From Gammaproteobacteria bacterium (GTDB lineage: Bacteria > Pseudomonadota > Gammaproteobacteria > UBA9339): a DNA stretch of 64,000 nucleotides. Of this stretch, positions 1 to 8,614 are shown one piece after another (position 1 is the first letter of the stretch; every line of letters starts with the position of its first letter). The translations under genes were made by a program, and so were the position numbers. Below the pieces are notes generated by a model. It was not told the origin of the DNA, did no database searches, and was given only the letters and a program-made list of their open reading frames with translations. The DNA lies in contig JAFGXA010000019.1 of assembly GCA_016936855.1 (NCBI GenBank), positions 17,097-81,096 of the forward strand, written 5' to 3'.

Positions 1-1500
1 ACGCATTGCAAACGCTACCACCCTTTGTCCTTGCTCAGCTAGCTCTGCGACACGTTCATGCCAATGATCTTTGTCTATGTGACACATATCCATTATTTTT
101 TCTGGTGCGCCTTTTACAAAAATATAGCCATTTCCATCGTGATCATGGTGTAGAGTTGCCATAAATTTATGTTCTGATTGAAATGGTATAATGTCGGTTT
201 TTGGGCATTTGCGTCTCTCTAATGCTATATCAAAATTTGCTTTCATAGCCAAAGCTAACAAAGCTCCGTCCGTGGGATTGCCGTGCAACTTCCATCCATC
301 TTGATGCTCATTAAGTTCGGCATCGTTACATAGTAAACCGACATGAATTAGAGCTAATAAATCTCTGTGTTCTTTGGCATTAATGATTTCGTCGTTTTCT
401 AGAATTTCACCATTAGGTAGATAGCCTGCGCCAGTGACATTATAGTCATGCTGGGGTAGTGTTATGTTACAGACTGCTAGTTCATTGCGAGTTAAAGTAC
501 CAGTTTTATCACTACAGATTGTGGAAACGGCTCCCATTGTTTCTACAGCTGGCAAGCGTCTGATGATGGCGTTATGTTTTGCCATTTTAGTTACACCTAT
601 TGCCAAGGTGATAGTGATGATGGCTGGCAGTCCTTCCGGAATGGCTGCTACTGCGATACCAACTGCTGCCATAAACATTTCTTCAAGACCGCGCCCCCAA
701 ACATAGACACCGATGGCAAATACCAGTGCAGATAAAGCTACGATAATAAAGGTTAACCAACGACTAAATTTGGACATCTGTCGCAAAAGTGGGGTTACCA
801 TTTTTTGCACACTTTGCAACATCGAACTTACTTTACCTATTTCAGTTTGCATGCCAGTTGCCACAACTATGCCACTACCAACACCATATGTTACAGTGGT
901 GCCACTGAAGGCCATTGAGGTCCTGTCACCTAAAGCGCTATTTATAGATACGTTATCTGTATTTTTAGTTACAGCCTTAGATTCTCCAGTTAAAATGGCT
1001 TCTTGAATTTGCAAACTGTTACTCTCTAGTATTCTGAGATCGGCAGGCACTTTATCTCCAGCTCGCAATAGTACTATATCTCCAGGCACCAACTCTTCAG
1101 CGTTAATCGTATGGCGCTTCCCACCTCTTATCACGCTTGCCATGTGCGAAAGCATGTTATGGATGGCTTCTAAGGCTTTTTCAGCCTTACCTTCTTGTAC
1201 CATTCCGACTAATGCATTTAAAAATACCACAGCAAAAATAACTGATGAATCTACGATATGTTGCAGGCTCAATGAGATCACGGCAGAAATTAATAAAATA
1301 TAGATCAAAATATTGTGGAACTGACTTAAGAACATGATAAGCGAGCTGCGTTTTTTTGTTGCTTGTAACTGATTGAGTCCATAGCGGTCTCTGCGTTCTA
1401 AAACGTCTTGCTCAGTTAAGCCATGCTTGCTGCTTGCCAATATAGATAAAGAGTGTTCAATTGTTGTTGCATGCCATGTTTGTTGTGATATATCTTGCAT
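1..1500 (-). CDS. P-type cation-transporting ATPase (partial, 3' end outside window)
   Basis: This frame runs from an ATG at 1500 to the window edge, giving the first 500 residues of a P2-type ATPase (Ca2+/Na+/K+ pump family; ion not assignable). A cation-ATPase N-terminal domain starts at residue 1, an actuator LTGES motif lies near residue 170-180, a membrane IPEGLPA motif lies near 290, and the phosphorylation motif DKTGTLT has its aspartate at about residue 331. The nucleotide-binding domain is cut by the window edge. P2 pumps with an intact PEGL motif usually move Ca2+ or Na+/K+ across the inner membrane. It is divergent from the YchJ-like gene. Confidence 0.9.
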   Translation of the reverse strand, partial: MQDISQQTWHATTIEHSLSILASSKHGLTEQDVLERRDRYGLNQLQATKKRSSLIMFLSQFHNILIYILLISAVISLSLQHIVDSSVIFAVVFLNALVGMVQEGKAEKALEAIHNMLSHMASVIRGGKRHTINAEELVPGDIVLLRAGDKVPADLRILESNSLQIQEAILTGESKAVTKNTDNVSINSALGDRTSMAFSGTTVTYGVGSGIVVATGMQTEIGKVSSMLQSVQKMVTPLLRQMSKFSRWLTFIIVALSALVFAIGVYVWGRGLEEMFMAAVGIAVAAIPEGLPAIITITLAIGVTKMAKHNAIIRRLPAVETMGAVSTICSDKTGTLTRNELAVCNITLPQHDYNVTGAGYLPNGEILENDEIINAKEHRDLLALIHVGLLCNDAELNEHQDGWKLHGNPTDGALLALAMKANFDIALERRKCPKTDIIPFQSEHKFMATLHHDHDGNGYIFVKGAPEKIMDMCHIDKDHWHERVAELAEQGQRVVAFAMR

Positions 1501-1568
1501 AACCGAAGTTCCATAGTAAACTTAAAATTCAATCTTATACTGAAAACAGATACGGGAGTAAAGCCTTT

Positions 1569-2030
1569 ATGAGTAAATGCCCATGTGGATCGGGTCTTGG
1601 TTATGACAAATGCTGTGAGGTATTTATTGCGGGTAAAAAAAATCCGGAGACACCAGAACAATTGATGCGCTCTCGTTATTCGGCTTTTGTAAAGAAGGAT
1701 CTTTCTTACATTAAAAAGACTCTTACGGGTCCTGCTGCGAAGGAGTTCGCTGCGGATGATAATAATGATTGGATTAATCAAATAACTTGGGATAATTTGC
1801 AAATACTAAATACGAAATTCTCTAATGAAAATCCAAATGTTGGCTATGTTGAATTCTTAATTAGCTTTACACTTAGTAATGGTCGTAAGAAGGTTATGCA
1901 CGAAATAAGTGAGTTTAGAAAAAAAGATGGGCATTGGTTGTATTTTGACGGTGTCTATCCAAAAACTGGACGTAATGATCCTTGCCCATGTGGCAGCAAT
2001 AAAAAACACAAAAAATGCTGTGGGAAATAG
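1569..2030 (+). CDS. YchJ-like SEC-C zinc-motif protein (UPF0225)
   Basis: A 153-aa protein with a cysteine-rich SEC-C motif at each end (CPCGSG...CC near residue 5, and [16 protein letters not shown] at the C-terminus) flanking an NTF2-like domain with the conserved MRSRYSAF segment. This is the layout and length of E. coli YchJ. SEC-C motifs bind zinc; the cellular role of the family is not established. It is the first gene of a dense operon: the next gene begins one base after its stop codon. Confidence 0.88.
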   Translation: MSKCPCGSGLGYDKCCEVFIAGKKNPETPEQLMRSRYSAFVKKDLSYIKKTLTGPAAKEFAADDNNDWINQITWDNLQILNTKFSNENPNVGYVEFLISFTLSNGRKKVMHEISEFRKKDGHWLYFDGVYPKTGRNDPCPCGSNKKHKKCCGK

Positions 2031-2031
2031 T

Positions 2032-2667
2032 ATGCAGAAACTGATTGATTTAACACAAAATTTAGATGAAAAAACCGTATTGTTTCCAGGTGATTCAATA
2101 TTTAAGCGCACATGTACTAATAATCTTGCTGATGGTGATGATTATACTCAGCATGACATTGATTTTAGTTGTCATTCTGGAACCCACATTGATTTTCCCG
2201 CGCATATTGTTTCGGATGGGAAAACGAGCAGTGATTATGATATAAATGATCTCGCCGGCAATGCTGTTATCATAGAAATTTCACCTGATAAATCAAAAAT
2301 TACTCCAGAAAATATAATTAATGAAAACATTAATCCCGGAGATTTTGTATTATTCAAAACGAGAAATTCCGAACTAATTAAAAATCATGTATTAGATACA
2401 GAATTTGTTTATCTTACAAGAGAAGCTGCTGAATTGTTGGTGGAGCGAAAGGTGGCTTTGGTGGGAATCGATTATTTGAGTGTAGATAAGATTGAAGATT
2501 CCGCTCTTACAACACATCACATCTTACTGCCTAATAATGTTTTAATATTAGAAGGGATTAATTTGTATAACATAACAGGTGGGGCTTATGATATATTTAT
2601 TGCCCCAATTAAGATACCAAATATGGATGGTTTACCGGTTAGAGTGTTTGCTATGAGGAAAGAATGA
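2032..2667 (+). CDS. Cyclase-family metal-dependent hydrolase (kynurenine formamidase-like)
   Basis: A 211-aa protein with the cyclase-family (PF04199) metal-binding signature HSGTHIDFPAH near residues 45-55, followed by a VALVGIDYLSVD segment typical of this fold. Family members include arylformamidase (KynB) and related hydrolases that bind Zn or Mn. The frame is open further upstream to 1909, but that part overlaps the YchJ-like gene; the ATG at 2032 directly follows its stop and gives the normal N-terminus (MQKLIDLTQNL). No other kynurenine-pathway gene is nearby, so the substrate is unknown. Its stop overlaps the next gene's start (ATGA). Confidence 0.82.
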   Translation: MQKLIDLTQNLDEKTVLFPGDSIFKRTCTNNLADGDDYTQHDIDFSCHSGTHIDFPAHIVSDGKTSSDYDINDLAGNAVIIEISPDKSKITPENIINENINPGDFVLFKTRNSELIKNHVLDTEFVYLTREAAELLVERKVALVGIDYLSVDKIEDSALTTHHILLPNNVLILEGINLYNITGGAYDIFIAPIKIPNMDGLPVRVFAMRKE

Positions 2668-3449
2668 TGAGGATTACAAAGCAATATAACGATCTTTATT
2701 TACTATTAGCTACTTTGTTTGTTTGGACAATATACGCTGCTTTTTACGATTTTTTTCAAAATGTGCATTATGCGTCTGTTATTCCAGGTTATATGTCATT
2801 AGTTGGCGAGGCTGGGTTAGACTTTGTGGCGGCTGGATTTGCATTTGTAATTTGCAAGAAAACCGAAGTAAATAAGACATTTTTTATGTTGTTATGTGTT
2901 TCCTTGTTGGCTGCCACCTTGTCAGATTTTATTTATAACGAAGTGTTAAACATTCATCGAATAACAGCTTTTGGTATTGCTACAGACTCTCTTTGGGATG
3001 TTCCCTTTGCTATCTTTTTGACTTTGCAAGCTTTGGCATGGGGCGTGCTTTTTTTTCAAAATAGCAAAATAATGGCAAAAAAGTTTTCTGTGTATATTCC
3101 ATATCTCATTGTAGGCGTTACAATATTTTGCATATTTACCTATGGGATAAACTGGAAAATTAATCAGCTTTCAACGCTTGGATGGTACGAGAACATAGAT
3201 ACCATGATGGAGGCCCTCGGGTTTATCTTTGCTTCTTTTTGTTTAATTCAGTCTAGAGAAAACGGTATAAAATATTTAGCTACGGGTTATTTGTTAGTAA
3301 TATCGTCAGATTTTATCATTCGCTATAGCGTAGTTACAGCATCATTACAACCAGGGAATCCAATGGAAACCACATGGACTCTTGGATTGTTAATCATGAT
3401 TCTTGGCTTGTTTGCCTCACAAAGGATAGACTTAAAAAAAAACTACTAA
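2664..3449 (+). CDS. Multi-pass membrane protein, possible sensor module of the downstream kinase
   Basis: A 261-aa very hydrophobic protein with about seven or eight predicted membrane segments from residue 10 to the C-terminus and no recognised enzymatic motif. It overlaps the cyclase-family gene by 4 nt, and its last 76 nt overlap the frame of the histidine kinase. It stops just after a run of nine A (3434-3442); a tenth A, or a -1 slip there, would fuse it in frame to the kinase. I infer that it is the input part of the kinase system. An independent small membrane protein is the alternative. Confidence 0.7.
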   Translation: MMRITKQYNDLYLLLATLFVWTIYAAFYDFFQNVHYASVIPGYMSLVGEAGLDFVAAGFAFVICKKTEVNKTFFMLLCVSLLAATLSDFIYNEVLNIHRITAFGIATDSLWDVPFAIFLTLQALAWGVLFFQNSKIMAKKFSVYIPYLIVGVTIFCIFTYGINWKINQLSTLGWYENIDTMMEALGFIFASFCLIQSRENGIKYLATGYLLVISSDFIIRYSVVTASLQPGNPMETTWTLGLLIMILGLFASQRIDLKKNY

Positions 3450-5191
3450 ATAAGCCTAATAGTTTAATCACCAAAATTTCAATAATTTTATTTGTGATCT
3501 GTCTAACAACGTTTGCTTCTGTGATTGCGACATCCTATTTGCTTGCTGTAATTGAGCATAAAAAGTTTTTTATATCGATAAGTGATGCTATTTTTTTATT
3601 GATAGCTTATGTTATTTTTTCTGCTGTACTGAGTAGCGCAATTGCATCGAAGGTGCATCGTTATCTTACTCATTTTCGTGAATTAATAAGAACCTTCTAT
3701 GCTGATGATATTATTATTCCTAAAAAGCAAGATTTTGAAGTCGATGAATTGGGTGAGCTTGAGACCTTTTTAATTCAATCTCTAAATACCAAGCTTGAAA
3801 AAACTAAAATGGATCTTGAGTTTTCTCAAACAGCAATTCAAGTGGCTCACGATATTAGATCTCCACTGGCCGCTCTTAACACTGTACTTAAAAATGTATT
3901 AATGCTTCCAGAGCCACAGCGACTTTTAATTCGAAATGCTACGAGAAGAATCAATGATATTACCAACAATATGTTAAGACAATATCGAGTTAAAAATCGA
4001 AAAGCCGAATCAATGAATACACAAGAAGAGGCCGCGCTCATTTCAAGTCTCTTGGATGAGATTATTTCAGAGAAGAGAATCCAATTTTCTGATCGTCATA
4101 TTGGTATTGAACTTGAAATAGACAACGCAGTTTATGCTACTTTTGTAAGATTGGATCCAATTTGTTTTAAGCGCATTATATCTAATTTGGTTAACAACGC
4201 GGTTGAAGCTATAAGTAATAAAGGATGGATTCATGTGAAAATGCACTTGCATCAATCGTTTGTGGTTATAAAAATAATTGATGATGGCAAAGGGATTTCT
4301 GCTGAACTATTGCCAAAAATTAAGCAAGGTGGCGTGAGTTTAGGAAAAAAGGATGGTTCGGGAATAGGTATAGCGAGTGCAATTAAATATATAAAAGAAT
4401 GGGGCGGAGATTACGATATAGAGTCTGAAAAGGGCAAGGGAACATGTTTTATTATATATTTGCCGTCAACCAAGGAGCCTGTTTGGTTTCAGCATGATAT
4501 AAATTTAAGTAAAGATATGACTGTTGTTATTTTGGATGATGATGCGTCTATTCATAATATTTGGACATCGCGATTTCAAGGGTTTCTGAAGAGTGATGTT
4601 ATAAAAATAGAGCATTTTTACGAGGAATTTAATTTTGTTGAATATTGTAAAAAGCATAGCAAGTTTAATCATTTGTTTTTAGTGGATTATGAGCTCATTG
4701 GGCATAAGTCTAGTGGCTTAAATCTTATTAAGAAGTTGGATTTGGCTGGAAACTCTATTTTGGTGACCAGCCGTTATGAGGAGCGCACTGTTAGGCAAGA
4801 TGTTTTAAATTGCGGAATTCGTATTATTCCTAAAAATATGGCGCCATATATTCCTATTGTGTTGCATGAAAAACGTATTGATTTGGTTTTAATAGACGAT
4901 TCTAAAGAATTAGCCGATGCCTGGAAGCTAATGGCTAAGCTCAAAAATAAACGCATTTTAACTTTTAATAGCTCGGGGGCTTTTAAGGATGCTATTGATA
5001 GTATAAATAAAGATGCTTTAATCTATATAGACTTTGATTTGAAAGAGGATAGATCTGGGGACGTTATAGCCAAGGAAATATACGAACAGGGTTTTAGGGA
5101 TATATATTTAGCAACGGGTTACGATGTTTTCGGAGTGCCGAAGTCACCATGGATCAAGAGTGTTGTTGGTAAAGATTTCCCGGTTGAGTAG
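3374..5191 (+). CDS. Hybrid sensor histidine kinase with two C-terminal receiver domains
   Basis: The frame encodes up to 605 residues. In order: two membrane segments (about 32-58 and 70-92), a linker, a DHp domain with phospho-acceptor His159 in AHDIRSPLAAL, a HATPase domain (N box NLVNNAVEAI, DDGKGIS, GIGIASAI), a first receiver (ILDDDASIH, LVDYEL, LVTSRYEE, lysine in IIPKNM) and a second receiver (LIDDSKEL, IYIDFDL, LATGYD, lysine in VVGKDFP). Both receivers look complete. The ATG at 3374 lies inside the upstream membrane gene without a good ribosome site, so the real start, or fusion to that gene at the A9 run, is uncertain. Ligand and output are unknown. Confidence 0.85.
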   Translation: MDSWIVNHDSWLVCLTKDRLKKKLLNKPNSLITKISIILFVICLTTFASVIATSYLLAVIEHKKFFISISDAIFLLIAYVIFSAVLSSAIASKVHRYLTHFRELIRTFYADDIIIPKKQDFEVDELGELETFLIQSLNTKLEKTKMDLEFSQTAIQVAHDIRSPLAALNTVLKNVLMLPEPQRLLIRNATRRINDITNNMLRQYRVKNRKAESMNTQEEAALISSLLDEIISEKRIQFSDRHIGIELEIDNAVYATFVRLDPICFKRIISNLVNNAVEAISNKGWIHVKMHLHQSFVVIKIIDDGKGISAELLPKIKQGGVSLGKKDGSGIGIASAIKYIKEWGGDYDIESEKGKGTCFIIYLPSTKEPVWFQHDINLSKDMTVVILDDDASIHNIWTSRFQGFLKSDVIKIEHFYEEFNFVEYCKKHSKFNHLFLVDYELIGHKSSGLNLIKKLDLAGNSILVTSRYEERTVRQDVLNCGIRIIPKNMAPYIPIVLHEKRIDLVLIDDSKELADAWKLMAKLKNKRILTFNSSGAFKDAIDSINKDALIYIDFDLKEDRSGDVIAKEIYEQGFRDIYLATGYDVFGVPKSPWIKSVVGKDFPVE

Positions 5192-5205
5192 TGTTTATAA
5201 TAATT

Positions 5206-5238
5206 ACCCACCCAGTCAAGCCTGGTTATGACTTTGAG
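5206..5238 (+). repeat. Degenerate type B palindromic repeat
   Basis: The sequence CACCCAGTCAAGCCTGG followed by TTATGACTTTGAGGT matches the 'CACCCGGTCAATCCGGGT-AATGACGGTGC' repeat seen better preserved near 23.9 kb and 31.5 kb. It lies directly after the kinase stop codon. Confidence 0.55.
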
Positions 5239-5280
5239 GTAAAAAGATTGGTGCTAACATTAACTTTTTTAAAAAAGTGT

Positions 5281-5323
5281 TTGACAAAACCTAAAACTAG
5301 TGTATTATTCAACTAGTACACTA
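5281..5323 (+). promoter_or_regulatory. Promoter and inverted-repeat operator of the YtrA-type ABC operon
   Basis: A consensus TTGACA at 5281-5286 and TATTAT at 5303-5308 are separated by 16 bp. Overlapping the -10 box is a perfect inverted repeat TAGTGTA (5298-5304), 12-bp spacer, TACACTA (5317-5323). GntR regulators of the YtrA subfamily bind operators of this TGTA...TACA type and repress their own ABC operon. The regulator encoded in this operon (6898-7254) is the obvious ligand. Confidence 0.75.
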
Positions 5324-5338
5324 TAACTTGATATAGTA

Positions 5339-6178
5339 ATGATAAAAATTAAACAGATTTCTTTCTCATATAGGAGCCGCCAAAAGCTGTTAGACCACTT
5401 GGACCTGAACTTGGAATCAGGTTCGGTCTACGGCTTACTTGGCAAAAATGGTGTTGGTAAAACTACCCTCTTAAAACTTATTGCAGGTCTTCTTTATCCC
5501 TTAGCTGGTGAATGTTCAGTATTAGAGCAACACCCTGTAAAGCGGCATCCGTCATTTTTGCAGGAGCTTTTTTTTATTCCAGAAGAATTTTATTTACCTC
5601 ATATTAGTATCGAAAAGTATAAGAAATTTTATGCGCCGTTTTATAAGCGTTTTGATTATAGTCTTTTTAAGACGATGTTGGACGAATTTGATTTAGATCC
5701 AAAGGCAGATTTGCATACTTTGTCTTATGGTCAAAAAAAGAAGTTTTTATTAGCTTATGGTTTGGCCAGTAATACTAAGCTTTTGTTGCTGGATGAACCA
5801 AGTAATGGCTTGGATATTCCCAGTAAGATGCAATTTCAAAGATTAATAGCAGCGCAACTTACAGAAGAGCGTACTATCATAATTTCTACTCATCAGGTGC
5901 GAGATTTAGAAAATCTTATTGATAATATTGTGATATTGGATGATGGAGAAATTGCATTTAATCAATCTATGCATATAATTGGGCAAAAGCTTAGCTTTAA
6001 GCGCTACCATTTGGGGGATATTGCACCAGGAGAATCAATTTATCGCAGTAAATCTCCAGGCGGAAATATAGTAATTAGTAAAAATCTTGATCGGGAAGAT
6101 AGTAGAATTGACTTGGAAGCTTTGTTTAATGCGGTTATTGACAATAGAAGTGATATGGTTGCCGCTTTCGAGGAGTAA
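5339..6178 (+). CDS. ABC transporter ATP-binding protein (YtrA-type operon)
   Basis: A 279-aa nucleotide-binding subunit: Walker A GKNGVGKTT near residue 36, Q-loop region, ABC signature LSYGQKKK (an LSGGQ variant) near 140, Walker B LLLLDEPSNGLD, and switch histidine in STHQVRDL. The C-terminal extension of about 70 aa is typical of YtrB/EcsA-like ATPases. It is the first gene of the operon, 6 nt ahead of its permease, and lies directly behind the operator. These systems often export peptides or cope with envelope stress; the substrate here is unknown. Confidence 0.88.
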   Translation: MIKIKQISFSYRSRQKLLDHLDLNLESGSVYGLLGKNGVGKTTLLKLIAGLLYPLAGECSVLEQHPVKRHPSFLQELFFIPEEFYLPHISIEKYKKFYAPFYKRFDYSLFKTMLDEFDLDPKADLHTLSYGQKKKFLLAYGLASNTKLLLLDEPSNGLDIPSKMQFQRLIAAQLTEERTIIISTHQVRDLENLIDNIVILDDGEIAFNQSMHIIGQKLSFKRYHLGDIAPGESIYRSKSPGGNIVISKNLDREDSRIDLEALFNAVIDNRSDMVAAFEE

Positions 6179-6184
6179 ATTTTT

Positions 6185-6898
6185 ATGAGTTTTAGCGTTA
6201 AGAGGTTGACAAAATTAATTGGTAACGAAGTTGTTGGAAAAGGTCATGCCATATTCATTTATACAATTACCGCAGCTATTATTTTGTTGCTAATTGATCT
6301 TTTTAATAATACCGCACTTGAACATAATTTTCACACAGGAACTTTTTCGTTATTGTTATTCGTTGGTGGGTTTTGGATAAGTAGTATCGCTTTTACTTGT
6401 TTGCATAGCAAAGAACAAAGTATCTTTTATCTTACAATTCCCTGTTCTAATTTGGAAAAGCTTTTAAGTAAATTGCTATTAACCAGTATTATTTATGTGG
6501 TTGCATTATCAGCTTTTTATTACATCATTTCATTGTTGGCTGCCTTTGAAAACATGTTGGTGTTTCATATTTCACAAGTTTTGTTTAATCCGTTTGATCC
6601 AGATGTATTGCGCACAATTGTGTATTATTTAGTTCTGCAATCTACTTTTATTTTAGGGTCCATCTATTTCAAACGTTCCCCTGCTACTAAAACCATTTTG
6701 ACATTGGCAGTTTTAGTTTTATTTTTTATTGTTTTTGGATTTATTGTCTTAAATTTGACAACGAAATCAAGCATGCTTCCTCCAATTATGGTAATTAGTG
6801 ATCTGATGTCGATATTGCACAGTACTTTTTTGATTACCTTAGCCCCAGTTTGTTGGGTGCTCAGCTATCTTAAGCTTAGGGAAGCTGAGGTTAGATAA
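6185..6898 (+). CDS. ABC transporter permease (YtrA-type operon)
   Basis: A 237-aa integral membrane protein with about six hydrophobic segments (near residues 22-42, 52-72, 93-115, 145-160, 170-190 and 208-228). It follows the ATPase by 6 nt and its stop overlaps the start of the GntR gene (TAATG), so the three are translationally coupled. It is not similar enough to any named permease to give a substrate; role assigned from context. Confidence 0.8.
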   Translation: MSFSVKRLTKLIGNEVVGKGHAIFIYTITAAIILLLIDLFNNTALEHNFHTGTFSLLLFVGGFWISSIAFTCLHSKEQSIFYLTIPCSNLEKLLSKLLLTSIIYVVALSAFYYIISLLAAFENMLVFHISQVLFNPFDPDVLRTIVYYLVLQSTFILGSIYFKRSPATKTILTLAVLVLFFIVFGFIVLNLTTKSSMLPPIMVISDLMSILHSTFLITLAPVCWVLSYLKLREAEVR

Positions 6899-7254
6899 TG
6901 GAATTTGATCAAACTCAGGCTATTTATTTGCAAATTGCGGATTTGATTTGTGAAAAAATTCTATTAAAACAATATGAATCAAATAGCAGAATTCCTGCAG
7001 TACGGGAGTTAGCCGTAGAAATCGCGGTAAATCCTAATACTGTCGCTCGGAGTTATTCATATTTAGAAGAGCAAGGCATTATCTATAAGCAGCGTGGTAT
7101 TGGTTATTTTATAGCGGATAATGGTTATCAAAAAACCTTGATGCTAAAGAAAAATAATTTCATTAAAAATGAACTACCAAAATTAACAAAGCAATTAGAG
7201 TTATTTAATATCGATCTTAATGAATTAAGTAAATTAATGCGAGGTAAAGTATAA
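6898..7254 (+). CDS. GntR-family transcriptional regulator, YtrA subfamily
   Basis: A 118-aa protein with an N-terminal winged helix (IYLQIADLICEKILL, IPAVRELAVEIAVNPNTVA, YLEEQGIIYKQRGIGYF) and only a short helical C-terminal part of about 45 aa. That short tail, without a large effector domain, defines the YtrA subfamily, which dimerises and usually represses its own ABC operon. The inverted repeat at 5298-5323 is its likely operator. Overlaps both neighbours by one base. Confidence 0.9.
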   Translation: MEFDQTQAIYLQIADLICEKILLKQYESNSRIPAVRELAVEIAVNPNTVARSYSYLEEQGIIYKQRGIGYFIADNGYQKTLMLKKNNFIKNELPKLTKQLELFNIDLNELSKLMRGKV

Positions 7255-7649
7255 TGAAGACTAGTAATAAGGTTTTATCTGGCATTCTTGTTGTTTTTAT
7301 TGTTATTACTGTAAGTTCGGCGGTTATATTGCGTAGGCAGGTTTTAAGTGAATATAAGTGGCACTCCCCGCAAGAGATTCTTACTATTCACAAAGAATTT
7401 AGCCATCAGTTTAATAAGGTTGTTGTTGCAGTAGGTCAGCCGCAAGTGCACTTATCAATTACCAAATCAGAAAAGCCATCAGTTACCGTGAGTTCTTTTA
7501 TGATGTTTAAGCCGTATTTAAAAGTCAGTAATAAAAATGGTGTGTTATCTGTTTATACCCCAGATCATATTAAACTAACCTCTTCCCTACCTATTGATAT
7601 CGCTATCGCAACCGACAAAGCTATTAGCGATGTTAAGGTCATGAATTAA
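7254..7649 (+). CDS. Membrane-anchored protein with adhesin/GIN-like beta domain, probably truncated
   Basis: A 131-aa protein with an N-terminal signal anchor (about residues 7-26) followed by a beta-rich stretch (FNKVVVAVGQPQVHLSI, LKVSNKNGVLSVYTPD) reminiscent of the start of DUF2807/GIN-type putative adhesin domains, which normally carry a longer beta-helix. It ends abruptly at residue 131, 24 bases before the DUF4143 ATPase remnant, suggesting that its 3' part was lost. It is the last gene of the GntR/ABC operon (1-base overlap). Function unknown. Confidence 0.6.
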   Translation: MKTSNKVLSGILVVFIVITVSSAVILRRQVLSEYKWHSPQEILTIHKEFSHQFNKVVVAVGQPQVHLSITKSEKPSVTVSSFMMFKPYLKVSNKNGVLSVYTPDHIKLTSSLPIDIAIATDKAISDVKVMN

Positions 7650-7673
7650 TTTTTTGCGACTATTTTAGCGCGC

Positions 7674-8420
7674 ATGATAAAATGGTCGCATGCACCGTAT
7701 TTATGGGGTAATTTATGGAAGTTCGGTGGTTTTCCTGAACCATTTCTAAAGGCTGAGGAAGTGTTTTGTAATAGGTGGCAAAATTTAAAACACGAGCAAT
7801 TGTTTCGTGAAGATCTGCGAGATTTAAACAAAGTATCTGAAGTATCGCGTTGTGAAATTTTAGCTGAAATATTACGCGTTCAAGCTGGACAGTTGGTTAA
7901 TTTTTCTATTTTGGCAAAGAAAATCCAAGTGGCAAATACCACAATTCGTCGCTGGGTAGATGTTTTAGAGTTGCTTTATTATTGTTTTTTAATTAGGCCG
8001 TGGACCAAAAATATTGCTAGATCTTTATTAAAAGAGCCGAAGTGTTATTTGTGGGATTTTTCGCTTGTCGAGAACAAAGGGCAAAGATTTGAAAATTTTG
8101 TGGCACTGCATTTATTGAAAGCGGTTCACTATTGGACCGATACGGGATTAGGAAATTATAAGTTATATTATCTGCGTGATAAAGAGCAGCGAGAAGTGGA
8201 TTTTTTAATAAGTAAAAATGATGAGCCCTGGATGTTGGTTGAAGCAAAATTATCTGGTAACACTCATATCAGTAAAAGTTTGTTGCATTTTCAAAAGCAA
8301 CTTAACGCTAAGCATGTATTTCAGGTGGCTTTTGATTTGCCATATGTCAATAAAGATTGTTTTAAATTGAAAAAGCCAATGATTGTGCCGGCAAAAACCT
8401 TATTGTCGCAGCTTGTGTAA
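7674..8420 (+). pseudogene. Remnant of an AAA_14/DUF4143 ATPase lacking its P-loop half
   Basis: The 248 residues match only the C-terminal part of DUF4143 ATPases: KFGGFPEPF, LFREDLRDL, a winged-helix stretch, then a nuclease-like end (REVDFLIS, WMLVEAKLS). The N-terminal Walker A/B domain present in the intact neighbour (8615-9772) is missing. The remnant at 39.3-40.2 kb is a close paralogue (shared LVNFS/LVNYS, IRPW, KEPKCYLWD, AFDLPYVN/AFDMPYIN, KTLLSQLV/KTFLSQLV). The reading frame is still open, so a headless protein could be made, but it cannot hydrolyse ATP. Confidence 0.75.
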
Positions 8421-8614
8421 TTGGTTAGTATAAAAACCCAAATGAATATAACGGAATTTTATTTTTTGATCCGACTAAGATATTGTCTTTAAATGGCGTG
8501 CAATGACGGAGGATGGTCCGCAAAGAAATAAATAGATGGTTGGAGTTGTCGCGCAATTACAGTTTTTAGCATTTCTAGAATTGCCTTTTCTAAAAAAGCT
8601 GCTAAAATAGAATT
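8421..8614. other. Intergenic region between two DUF4143 ATPase genes
   Basis: No convincing gene. A TTTTAGC...GCTAAAA inverted repeat and a repeated TTTCTAGAAT word lie within the last 60 bases before the intact ATPase gene. The A+T-rich block may hold its promoter, but no clear -35/-10 pair is visible. Confidence 0.4.

Noticed and set aside
464..1006. Two plus-strand open frames (80 and 97 aa)
   Set aside because: They lie antisense to the P-type ATPase, whose minus-strand frame has all family motifs.
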